Origin: JBCBXA01 sp039816825
GTDB taxonomy: Bacteria; Pseudomonadota; Alphaproteobacteria; Rhizobiales; Rhizobiaceae
Direction of reading: 5' to 3'
Assembly (NCBI GenBank): GCA_039816825.1
Contig: JBCBXA010000129.1
Span: 1-6,613, forward strand
DNA: 6,613 nucleotides
This document shows positions 1 to 5,452 of the stretch, piece by piece. A model generated the notes under the pieces. The model saw nothing but the letters and a program-made list of their open reading frames with translations. It did not search any database and had not been told where the DNA came from. Position numbers and translations under genes: made by a program. The first letter of the stretch is position 1. Every line of letters starts with the position of its first letter.

Positions 1-183
1 TAGAACAACGTCAACCAAGGCTGCTTCCGATATCACCGCATCTGTGGGTGCGCCTTGTTCCAAGGATGCTTGGTGCGCGGGCTCATCACGACCAGGGTTA
101 ACGAACCAGTAGACCAAACCCGCTACCGCCAGTGACACCAAAACAAACACAGCGACCACCGAACGCTTCATTGTGCGGGCCAT
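1..183 (-). CDS. Membrane-anchored protein of metal cluster, N-terminal fragment
   Basis: This is an open frame read leftwards from an ATG at 183-181, uninterrupted for 61 codons to the window edge, so the C-terminus is missing. The start lies one base after the stop of the glutaredoxin-MauE gene, which implies translational coupling and one transcript. The visible part begins MARTMKRS, followed by a hydrophobic segment at about residues 9-26 and then a polar, acidic stretch. This is either an uncleaved signal anchor or a signal peptide, with the rest in the periplasm. The functional domain lies outside the window. In comparable alphaproteobacterial metal clusters a periplasmic c-type cytochrome or copper-handling protein often sits here, but no CxxCH or copper ligand is visible, so that is only a guess. 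The reading frame and membrane segment are well supported; the function is unknown. Confidence 0.75.
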   Translation of the reverse strand, partial: MARTMKRSVVAVFVLVSLAVAGLVYWFVNPGRDEPAHQASLEQGAPTDAVISEAALVDVVL

Positions 184-184
184 G

Positions 185-943
185 TCACGCTGAACCGAAG
201 AACTTGGCCAGCATCCAGATTGCCATGCCAATCATCATAAGGTTTTCGGTCAACGAGACAAAGCCAAGAGGCACTTTACTGTCCCCGCCAACGCATGCGC
301 ATTTGATCTCTCTCTTGTCGATGTAGACGGCTTTGAAAACGCTGACCGCGCCGATGCTTGCAACAAAGAGTGCTGCGGGTGCCGATAGCCAGGTTAGCAC
401 TCCAGCCATCATTAAAAGCCCTGCACCCGTCTCGACAAAGGGGTATATGTAACCATAGCGAACATACCGTTGTGCCAGCAGGTCATAGTTCAGAAACATC
501 GTCGCGAACCGTTCAACATCCTGCAGCTTTTGCAGCCCTAGCAGCACCATGGAAACAGCGATAAATAGCTCGATAGTGCGACCGGTGAGCACAGTTTGCG
601 TGCTGGTCCACGTGATCGCGACGGCCATGAGGGCCGCTACTGAGAAGATAGCAATGACGGGGATATAGGTCGTTCCGTCCTTGGCCTTTGTTTGCTTTCC
701 AAAGAATGCACTGAGATCGTCAAACCCGCCAACGCGATCGCCATCAATGAAAGCCTGTGGCGTTGTCTTGACGTCGTGCTTGGCCTTGAATGCATCCACT
801 TCTTGGCGACTGGTCAGATGATGATCGTCGACCGTGTATCCCCGCCGTTCCAGGAGGTCTTTCGACTTGAGCCCGTAGGGACACATGTGATCGGCCATGA
901 CCATCCGGTAGAGGGTCGCTGTTTTTGCGGTTTTCTGCAGCAT
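185..943 (-). CDS. Glutaredoxin-MauE/DoxX fusion membrane protein
   Basis: A 252-residue two-part protein. Residues about 10-82 look like a glutaredoxin: an active-site-like CPYG at 21-24 with only one cysteine, the cis-proline motif TTPQ at 60-63, and the GG of VGGFDDL at 72-73. Residues about 93-250 form four or five membrane segments (near 93-112, 122-140, 170-208 and 228-247) with the DoxX/MauE-like pattern LGLQKLQD...F and a CACVGG motif at 215-220 after a charged loop. MauE-type proteins belong to the family that handles disulfides at the inner membrane (MauE itself serves methylamine dehydrogenase maturation). The fusion suggests electrons or disulfides passed between a thioredoxin fold and the membrane part. 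The ATG at 943 is chosen because a GGA lies a few bases upstream and a CueR-like promoter sits just before it; Met14 is a possible alternative with no ribosome site. Probable role: thiol redox or metal handling under copper stress, which is inference. Confidence 0.82.
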   Translation of the reverse strand: MLQKTAKTATLYRMVMADHMCPYGLKSKDLLERRGYTVDDHHLTSRQEVDAFKAKHDVKTTPQAFIDGDRVGGFDDLSAFFGKQTKAKDGTTYIPVIAIFSVAALMAVAITWTSTQTVLTGRTIELFIAVSMVLLGLQKLQDVERFATMFLNYDLLAQRYVRYGYIYPFVETGAGLLMMAGVLTWLSAPAALFVASIGAVSVFKAVYIDKREIKCACVGGDSKVPLGFVSLTENLMMIGMAIWMLAKFFGSA

Positions 944-971
944 GATTGCGATCCGTTGGAAAAGTTGACAC

Positions 972-1003
972 TAGCTTGCACCCTCCAGCTACTGGAAGGT
1001 CAA
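972..1003 (-). promoter_or_regulatory. CueR/MerR-type metal-responsive promoter
   Basis: Read on the minus strand, a -35 box TTGACC (1003-998) is followed by a 19-base spacer and a weak -10 box CAAGCT (978-973). The spacer is filled by an imperfect dyad at 1000-980 with half-sites ACCTTCCAG and CTGGAGGGT around a TAG centre; 8 of 10 position pairs match. An overlong 19-20 bp spacer carrying the dyad is the hallmark of promoters that MerR-family activators untwist. The ACCTTCC...GGAAGGT type is that of CueR-controlled copper promoters such as E. coli copA. It starts about 14 bases after the Spy-like gene's stop and ends about 30 bases before the glutaredoxin-MauE start, so it should drive that gene and the next one. 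The regulator itself is not in the window, and the metal is inferred from the operator type. Confidence 0.8.
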
Positions 1004-1016
1004 GGACTTGTCCTGG

Positions 1017-1616
1017 CTAACATCCATTGTGCCGCCGCCACATAGCTTCATCGTGTCCCTCTGGCACAGAAGAGCACGCATCATCTGTGTAGCCACGAAG
1101 GCGGTTGTAGTTCCCGATTTGCTCGGTAGAGACAATTTGCGGGGTAACAAGATGGGCTTTGAGATGGGCCAGTCGCAACGCCGCCCGGGCTTGTCCTGCT
1201 GCGCGAACGAGCCTCTCAAGCTCTTGCTCATCGGGCACGGAGGACGCGAAGGCATCGTTGAGTGCCCGCTCTGCTTCAATTAAGGCTTCACCAAGGTTGA
1301 TAGCCTGCGAACGCATGGCTTCGCGCAGGTCGGCCAGAGCGTTGATCTGGTCATCACTTAAGGCAAGATCTTCTGATAGCTCCAACAGGTGTGTAGGACC
1401 AGGCACACCGTTAAGCTCTGCGGGCAATGCAAGGCCCCAACCGCGCCCGGCGCTTATGTCCTCGATATCATCAGCAGACAGGGCTGCGATGTCTCGGTCT
1501 TGCTGTCCTGCATAGGGTGTATTGGTGGCCGCTTGATGCTGTTGAGCCGCAACTGGCAGGCTCATTGTCAAGCTGATCACAAGCGCCAAAGCCTTGGCGG
1601 ATAATCTAAGCTGCAT
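1017..1616 (-). CDS. Spy/CpxP-like periplasmic metal-stress protein
   Basis: A 199-residue exported protein. Residues 1-24 form a clear signal peptide (basic MQLRLSAK, hydrophobic core, cleavage likely after PVAA). The mature part is mostly helical and charged, with an LTxxQ-like motif LALSDDQINAL at 84-94 and a second at about 157-165 (VTPQIVSTEQ), the pattern of the Spy/CpxP/periplasmic heavy-metal sensor group. GYTDDACSSVPEGHDEAMWRR near the end, with His, Met and two Cys (181 and 199), could bind metal. Family members are small chaperones or metal-binding sensors of the periplasm; the exact role is not shown here. The start is fixed by a strong GGGAGA ribosome site (minus strand, about 1628-1621) before ATG 1616. 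A 5-bp inverted repeat (1627-1631 with 1637-1641) abuts that site. It is divergent from the Crp/Fnr gene and lies upstream of the glutaredoxin-MauE gene. Confidence 0.78.
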   Translation of the reverse strand: MQLRLSAKALALVISLTMSLPVAAQQHQAATNTPYAGQQDRDIAALSADDIEDISAGRGWGLALPAELNGVPGPTHLLELSEDLALSDDQINALADLREAMRSQAINLGEALIEAERALNDAFASSVPDEQELERLVRAAGQARAALRLAHLKAHLVTPQIVSTEQIGNYNRLRGYTDDACSSVPEGHDEAMWRRHNGC

Positions 1617-1672
1617 GCGACTTCTCCCAACTGTTTGTTGGTTATGCCTTGCATACCTCGTTACTCACGCCA

Positions 1673-1695
1673 CATGATCAAGGTCATGCTTGACC
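1673..1695. promoter_or_regulatory. Nested inverted repeats at the regulator start, possible operator
   Basis: Three overlapping short inverted repeats lie here: CATGA/TCATG (1673-1677 with 1684-1688), TCAAG/CTTGA (1678-1682 with 1689-1693) and GGTCA-N4-TGACC (1682-1686 with 1691-1695). They surround the candidate start codons of the Crp/Fnr gene (1674 and 1686) and lie upstream of the divergent Spy-like gene. Two-fold sites of this size are what Crp/Fnr dimers bind, so autoregulation or control of the divergent gene is plausible. The arms are only 5 bp and may be chance. Confidence 0.3.
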
Positions 1696-2207
1696 ACTGG
1701 GCCAGTCTTTTTGAAAACGCCGCCACCACACGGTTGGCAAAGGGTTCGAGCGTTTTTCATCGTAACGATGAAGTGCAATCTATGCATTTCATCCAGTCTG
1801 GAACGGTCACGCTGACACGTTTTCTGCGCGACGGTACGCAGCTGACCTTACATGAGGCTTCAACGGGTCATTTGTTGGCCGAGGCATCACTGTTTTCGGA
1901 AAACTATCATTGCGACGCGGTTGCAACCGGCGAGGTGTCACTGGCTGTTTTGCCCCGTAGGACTGTCATTGATACTCTTGAGCTCAACGCAACATCACTC
2001 CCGGCATTAGAGCGAGCATTTAAGCAGGTCCAAGACCTTCGGGCGCGGGTGGAAGTCCTACGACTTCGCCGGACGAGCGAACGACTTGATGCGTACCTTG
2101 AGTTGAAAGGTGCGCCAGAGGCTGGGCCTTGGGTAGACGTTGCACAATGGATCGGGGTGACGCCGCCCGCCCTCTATCGCGAATTGGCGAGAAGGCGCGG
2201 CACGTAA
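1674..2207 (+). CDS. Short Crp/Fnr-family transcriptional regulator
   Basis: With the start at 1674 the product has 177 residues, shorter than typical Crp/Fnr proteins (about 220-240). The N-terminal cyclic-nucleotide-binding-like beta-roll covers about 20-105 (FHRNDEVQSMHFIQSGTV; then GHLLAEASLFSENYHCDAV). A long dimerisation helix spans about 108-135 and a C-terminal helix-turn-helix about 153-174 (VDVAQWIGVTPPALYRELAR). There is no N-terminal cysteine cluster, so it is not an oxygen-sensing FNR. The cAMP-pocket residues of Crp are not evident, so the signal is unknown. The wing after the recognition helix appears cut short. The frame is open further left (TTG 1635, ATG 1644), and ATG 1686 is also possible. 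None has a good ribosome site; 1674 is chosen because family homology begins near LDHWASLF. It is divergent from the metal genes, which it may control. Confidence 0.82.
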   Translation: MIKVMLDHWASLFENAATTRLAKGSSVFHRNDEVQSMHFIQSGTVTLTRFLRDGTQLTLHEASTGHLLAEASLFSENYHCDAVATGEVSLAVLPRRTVIDTLELNATSLPALERAFKQVQDLRARVEVLRLRRTSERLDAYLELKGAPEAGPWVDVAQWIGVTPPALYRELARRRGT

Positions 2208-2562
2208 AGCGGCTCGGACAATAGGGGGGCGTGGTCGTTTTGTCCGCAGAGCGGACATAGGCCTAGCTATCCTTTGGAGAATCTCGAACGTCCAGTAGAT
2301 GAGGTTTGCTGTTCCACCTAAATGAGATCGATCACAGCACAACCGGATTGTTCTAGACCAGATAAAGCAATTACAGCTGCTGGGTGGCTTCACGGCAAAC
2401 AGGTCTGCTTCGAAGGCCAATTCAATCACCCAATCCTGCCGTTTGTGATGCCATTCCCATCGTTGTGCCTCATTGCTTCGCAGGCGGAAGGGTGGACTAA
2501 ACAGTGGACCGAAAATTCGCAAAGCCAATTCCATAACAAACTCAGTATCTTGCTTGGAAAAG
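2208..2562. other. Intergenic stretch without a convincing gene
   Basis: These 355 bases separate the Crp/Fnr gene from the 3' end of tRNA-Thr. They hold a 7-bp perfect inverted repeat close to the regulator's stop and otherwise no feature I can identify. Frames exist on both strands (minus 2058-2576, plus 2322-2600), but each runs into a tRNA or antisense to the Crp/Fnr gene and neither resembles a known family. The piece on the minus strand from about 2534 down to 2330 (beginning MELALRIFGPLF) could be a decayed coding remnant. The base composition looks less GC-rich than the flanks by eye, which would suit acquired or decaying DNA, but that was not computed. Confidence 0.5.
2241..2257. repeat. 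Perfect 7-bp inverted repeat, possible weak terminator
   Basis: TGTCCGC and GCGGACA are separated by AGA, 33 bases after the stop of the Crp/Fnr gene. The RNA would form a tight GC-rich hairpin. On the plus strand no T-run follows, so it is not a classical intrinsic terminator; it may still stabilise the 3' end of the message or be a member of a dispersed small repeat. Confidence 0.4.
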
Positions 2563-2638
2563 TGGTGCCCCCACACGGACTCGAACCGCGGACCTACTGA
2601 TTACAAATCAGTTGCTCTACCAGCTGAGCTATAGGGGC
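2563..2638 (-). tRNA. tRNA-Thr (anticodon TGT)
   Basis: On the minus strand this folds as a standard 76-base class I tRNA with encoded CCA. The acceptor GCCCCTA pairs with TGGGGGC (one G-U pair), the D stem is GCTC/GAGC, the anticodon stem ACTGA/TCAGT closes the loop TTTGTAA (anticodon TGT, reading ACA), and the T arm is CGCGG-TTCGAGT-CCGTG. It lies 74 bases after rlmB on the same strand and may share its transcript. No clear promoter of its own was found. The 3' end faces the metal cluster. Confidence 0.97.
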
Positions 2639-2712
2639 ACGGGGGCTGCATATCGCGAGATGAGATTCGCTGCAATACGGCTTGTGCCATTGATTGCGCG
2701 TACGGCCCGTCG

Positions 2713-3612
2713 CTAGGCGGATTGACGACGGACGTGCAACGCATAGGCAGCCAGCGCGGCGGCATTGGATACGTTCAGTGACTTGATTGGCCCCGGCATG
2801 TCGAGTCTTGCAAGGTGCTGAACGGTTTGGCGGGTCTTTTGCCTAAGGCCCTTGCCTTCAGCGCCCATGACGATGGCAATGTGAGCCTCAGTCTGTGTAT
2901 CGGCAAACGTCTGCGCGAGATCGGCCTCACCTTCTGAATCCAACCCCACACTCACAAACCCGATCCCATGCAGCTTCTCGAGGGCATCTGCGAGGTTTGT
3001 CACCTCTACGGTGTCAATCATGTCGAGAGCGCCCGAAGCGGATTTGGCCAATACGCCGGTCTGGGCGGCGGCATGCCGCGCTGTTGTCACAATCGCCCCC
3101 ACGCGCAGCGCCACGGCGGACCGCATGATCGCGCCGACATTGTGGGGGTCCGTCACCTGATCGAGCACGATGATGGTTTGGTGCAAGGTCAGGTCGGATA
3201 GCGCGAGAGGCTCGATGGGCTCAACCAGCAGCACGACGCCCTGATGAACGGCATCCGACCCCACCATCTGGTCGAGCTTCTTCGGCAGAACCAATTCGGG
3301 CTCAACGGGCAAAGGAATTTGTAATTCAGCCATCAGCCGGCTCAGCCCGTTTTGGGTGGCGAGCAAACCTCGGACACGGCGTTTCGGGTTGGCCAACGCA
3401 GCGCGAACGGTGTGGAGCCCGTAAATGGCAGGTCCAAGCGCATAGTCGCCAACCGCCGCCTTTTGAGGCTGTGATCCCTGCCCCTTCATGGCTTTCTCGC
3501 GTCGCTCCTGCACCTTGTCGCGCCGAGCGCGACGGCGCTGCGCGTGAAACGAGTCGCGCGCCGCTGCTTTGGCGGCATCCCGGTCCTGTTTGGGGTCATC
3601 CGATCCACTCAT
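2713..3612 (-). CDS. rlmB: 23S rRNA (guanosine-2251-2'-O)-methyltransferase RlmB
   Basis: A 299-residue SpoU/TrmH-family enzyme that uses SAM to methylate the ribose of G2251 in the peptidyl-transferase loop of 23S rRNA. Residues about 20-45 form a very basic, charged extension. The substrate-binding domain follows (YGLHTVRAAL near 64-73, through VHQGVVLLV at 122-130), then the knotted catalytic domain with all three family motifs: DPHNVGAIMRSA (155-166, with Asn158 and Arg164), VMGAEGKGLR (248-257) and PGPIKSLNVSNAAALAAY (273-290). It is complete. The ATG at 3612 has no ribosome site; Met42 is an alternative, but the N-terminal extension is usual in alphaproteobacteria. It is followed by tRNA-Thr and lies divergent from the tRNA-Tyr/tRNA-Gly unit. 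Confidence 0.95.
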   Translation of the reverse strand: MSGSDDPKQDRDAAKAAARDSFHAQRRRARRDKVQERREKAMKGQGSQPQKAAVGDYALGPAIYGLHTVRAALANPKRRVRGLLATQNGLSRLMAELQIPLPVEPELVLPKKLDQMVGSDAVHQGVVLLVEPIEPLALSDLTLHQTIIVLDQVTDPHNVGAIMRSAVALRVGAIVTTARHAAAQTGVLAKSASGALDMIDTVEVTNLADALEKLHGIGFVSVGLDSEGEADLAQTFADTQTEAHIAIVMGAEGKGLRQKTRQTVQHLARLDMPGPIKSLNVSNAAALAAYALHVRRQSA

Positions 3613-3618
3613 GAAGTC

Positions 3619-3647
3619 GGGTTATGGGTGCAATCTGGCGCGGTCAA
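3619..3647 (-). promoter_or_regulatory. Possible rlmB promoter
   Basis: On the minus strand TTGACC (3647-3642), preceded by C as is common in alphaproteobacteria, lies 17 bases before TAACCC (3624-3619). The -10 is poor. A transcript from here would start very near the ATG at 3612, which fits the missing ribosome site if the message is leaderless. Confidence 0.3.
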
Positions 3648-3711
3648 GTTCGGCGCAAGATGGACGCGGAAGCGATGAGGAAAATCAGCAGCCGAATTGC
3701 CAGACTCACCG

Positions 3712-3740
3712 TTGACAGACAGAAAGCCGATTTGCATAAG
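3712..3740 (+). promoter_or_regulatory. Sigma70-like promoter of the tRNA-Tyr/tRNA-Gly unit
   Basis: A perfect -35 TTGACA (3712-3717), an ideal 17-base spacer and a -10 CATAAG (3735-3740, four of six consensus bases) are present. Transcription would begin near 3747, giving a leader of about 48 bases before tRNA-Tyr. No other promoter is evident before tRNA-Gly. Confidence 0.65.
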
Positions 3741-3794
3741 ACGGCTCGCCTGCAGCGTTTTGCGTGAATGGCACCATTGGCGCGCCTGATGTTT

Positions 3795-3879
3795 GGAGGA
3801 GTGTCCGAGTGGTTAAAGGAGACGGACTGTAAATCCGTTCGCTTAGCGTACGCTGGTTCGAATCCAGCCTCCTCCACCA
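3795..3879 (+). tRNA. tRNA-Tyr (anticodon GTA)
   Basis: An 85-base class II tRNA with encoded CCA. The acceptor GGAGGAG pairs perfectly with CTCCTCC, the anticodon stem ACGGA/TCCGT holds the loop CTGTAAA (anticodon GTA), a long variable arm follows as expected for Tyr, and the T arm is GCTGG-TTCGAAT-CCAGC with discriminator A. It is the first gene after the promoter at 3712-3740 and lies 71 bases before tRNA-Gly. Confidence 0.97.
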
Positions 3880-3950
3880 TCGGTGTGCTGATAGCCCGCA
3901 AGCCCAGGCTTAGCGTGGCAGCGGATGGCCAAAACCTCCGCAAGGCGTTG

Positions 3951-4024
3951 GCGGGTATGGTGAAATGGTATCATAAGAGCCTTCCAAGCTTAAGGTGCGG
4001 GTTCGATTCCCGCTACCCGCTCCA
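3951..4024 (+). tRNA. tRNA-Gly (anticodon TCC)
   Basis: A 74-base tRNA with encoded CCA. The acceptor GCGGGTA pairs with TACCCGC, the D stem is GTGA/TCAT, the anticodon loop CTTCCAA gives TCC (reading GGA/GGG), the T arm is GCGGG-TTCGATT-CCCGC and the discriminator is T. The anticodon stem AGAGC/GCTTA is weak: an A-A mismatch at 27-43 and a G-U at 28-42. It probably shares the tRNA-Tyr transcript and may read on into nadK, as no terminator hairpin follows. Confidence 0.94.
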
Positions 4025-4086
4025 CCGCCTTCCCCCACCGGCCCAAGATGCATATGGTCTGACCGCCGAGTAGTTGGAGCAGCGTC

Positions 4087-4857
4087 TTGTCGGACTTTCA
4101 GAAAATCAGATTTGAGGCCAGTGACGCTGACCTCGCGCAGGAAGCACTGACAGAGCTCACGTCCATTTACGGCCAATGCGATGCAAAGGCAGCGGATGTT
4201 GTCGTCGCTCTAGGCGGCGATGGCTTCATGCTCCAGACGATCCATCAGACGTTCGATAGCAAGCTGCCAATTTTTGGAATGAACAAGGGCACGGTTGGCT
4301 TTCTGATGAACAATTACAGCCCTGAAGATCTGCCGGGGCGGTTGAGCGCCGCCATACATACTGACATTTCACCCCTGCGTATGGTCGCGACTGACAAGGA
4401 CGGCGTGGAGCACTCAGCCTTGGCGATCAACGAAGTGTCGCTGCTGCGCCAGAGCTACCAGGCGGCGCGCCTGGACATCCATGTTGATGGCCATCGGCGA
4501 ATGGAAGGCCTGGTGTGTGACGGCGTACTGGTCTCCACAGCGGCAGGCTCCACAGCGTACAATTATTCGGCCCACGGCCCGATTTTGCCCATTGATGCGC
4601 AGCTACTGGCGCTAACGCCGGTCAGCCCTTTCCGGCCGCGCCGCTGGCGGGGCGCATTGCTCCCGCAGCGCGTTGCAATCACCATCGATGTGGTTGAGGC
4701 CACAAAGCGCCCGGTCAATGCCGTGGCCGACCATTTTGAGGTCAAATCGGTCCACAGGGTTGAAGTGTCCCAATGCAAGTCCAACAGCGCGCGACTGATG
4801 TTCGATCACAATCACAGCTGGAACGAACGCATTCTGGCCGAGCAGTTCTCCTATTAG
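4087..4857 (+). CDS. nadK: NAD kinase
   Basis: A 256-residue cytoplasmic enzyme that phosphorylates NAD to NADP with ATP, the only route to NADP. The sequence shows the family signatures in order: VVVALGGDGFML with GGDG at 43-46 (Asp45 catalytic), the nucleotide-binding NKGTVGFLMN at 66-75, INEVSLL at 114-120 (Asn115 and Glu116), the substrate loop VSTAAGSTAYNYSAHGPI at 149-166, and LTPVSPFRPRRWRGALLP at 176-193, the short alphaproteobacterial form. Length and ends fit the family. The start is a TTG at 4087, chosen because GGAG (4076-4079) stands seven bases before it and SDFQKIRFEAS matches where the family begins; the first internal ATG would remove the catalytic GGDG. The 62-base gap after tRNA-Gly has no promoter I can recognise, so it may be transcribed with the tRNAs. 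Confidence 0.96.
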   Translation: MSDFQKIRFEASDADLAQEALTELTSIYGQCDAKAADVVVALGGDGFMLQTIHQTFDSKLPIFGMNKGTVGFLMNNYSPEDLPGRLSAAIHTDISPLRMVATDKDGVEHSALAINEVSLLRQSYQAARLDIHVDGHRRMEGLVCDGVLVSTAAGSTAYNYSAHGPILPIDAQLLALTPVSPFRPRRWRGALLPQRVAITIDVVEATKRPVNAVADHFEVKSVHRVEVSQCKSNSARLMFDHNHSWNERILAEQFSY

Positions 4858-4932
4858 TCTCAATCCGCGCCAGCAGCAGACAACCGTCTCGGTAATCAAT
4901 TTCTAATCGTCGTCTTTTACGGTGCCGGCCAA

Positions 4933-4944
4933 AGAGGGCCCTCT
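4933..4944. repeat. 12-bp perfect palindrome covering the ribosome site
   Basis: AGAGGGCCCTCT is its own reverse complement. Its left half contains the AGAGGG ribosome-binding sequence, and its last base touches the GTG start at 4945. With no loop it cannot form a normal hairpin in one RNA, but it could bind a dimeric protein in DNA or pair between transcripts. It may also be chance. Confidence 0.5.
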
Positions 4945-5433
4945 GTGAAGACACTTGATCTATCCGATCTGACGTTCCTGATCGTCGATGACAGCCTTTA
5001 CATGCGTAAGCTGCTGCGAACGCTCTTATTGGGCTATGGCGTGCGATCGGTGAACGAAGCCGACAGTGCCCAGGCGGCCATGCAATCCATTCACGGCAAT
5101 CTGCCCGATATCATCCTGTGCGACTGGGAGATGCCTGAAAAGTCCGGCATTGCGCTTCTTGACGAGATCAGAGGCTCGAAACAGAAAGAGTTGCGCTTTC
5201 TGCCCTTCATCATGGTGTCCGGCCACTCTGAAAAAAGCCGCGTCCAGCAGGCCCGAGATCACGGCGCCAATCATTATCTGGTCAAGCCCATATCAGCTGA
5301 GACGCTCTACAACCGGATCGCAAGAACGGTTTTGACCGAGCCGGACTTCATTGAGTCTGGCGCCTATTTCGGCCCCGACCGACGCTTCCGCGATGACGAG
5401 AACTATGAAGGCGAGGAGCGCCGCGGGCGCTGA
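4945..5433 (+). CDS. Single-domain CheY-like response regulator with charged tail
   Basis: A 162-residue protein. Residues about 8-130 form a complete receiver domain: the acidic pair Asp15-Asp16 (FLIVDDS), phosphoacceptor Asp60 in IILCDWEMPEKSG, the switch Ser92 in MVSGHSE, and Lys114 in YLVKPIS. There is no output domain. Residues 131-162 are a polar tail with GPDRRFRDD and EGEERRGR, a type of tail seen on small alphaproteobacterial receivers. It should be phosphorylated by a histidine kinase or Hpt protein and act by protein contact rather than DNA binding. The start is a GTG with AGAGGG six bases upstream; that site lies inside a 12-bp palindrome. It is followed after 19 bases by the Hpt-like gene, so the two very probably form an operon. 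The cognate kinase is not in the window. Confidence 0.9.
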   Translation: MKTLDLSDLTFLIVDDSLYMRKLLRTLLLGYGVRSVNEADSAQAAMQSIHGNLPDIILCDWEMPEKSGIALLDEIRGSKQKELRFLPFIMVSGHSEKSRVQQARDHGANHYLVKPISAETLYNRIARTVLTEPDFIESGAYFGPDRRFRDDENYEGEERRGR

Positions 5434-5452
5434 TCGGAAAGAGGAGACGAGG

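Noticed and set aside
965..993. TTGACA on the plus strand as a divergent promoter for a MerR gene
   Set aside because: No acceptable -10 follows at the right distance, and no regulator gene lies rightwards, only the antisense of the Spy-like gene.
2241..2257. Inverted repeat as a true intrinsic terminator
   Set aside because: No T-run follows on the plus strand, so it was listed only as a hairpin.
2058..2576. 172-residue frame on the minus strand
   Set aside because: It begins inside tRNA-Thr, ends antisense to the Crp/Fnr gene, resembles no family I know and has no ribosome site. At most 2330-2534 could be a decayed remnant.
2322..2600. 92-residue frame on the plus strand
   Set aside because: It runs antisense into tRNA-Thr, has no ribosome site and no recognisable domain.
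3768..4073. 101-residue frame over the two tRNA genes
   Set aside because: Its sequence is just the translated tRNA-Tyr and tRNA-Gly genes; frames like this are a common false call.
3644..4176. Two minus-strand frames across the tRNA region (3644-3943 and 3910-4176)
   Set aside because: They are antisense to tRNA-Tyr, tRNA-Gly and the start of nadK and contain the typical antisense-tRNA translation patterns.
4818..4845. GGAAC...GTT as a general-stress (EcfG) promoter
   Set aside because: The spacing is about 20 bases instead of 16-17 and it lies within the 3' end of nadK.
5351..5452. Longer N-terminus for the Hpt-like protein
   Set aside because: It would overlap the receiver gene in another frame, while the ATG at 5453 has an ideal AGGAG site.
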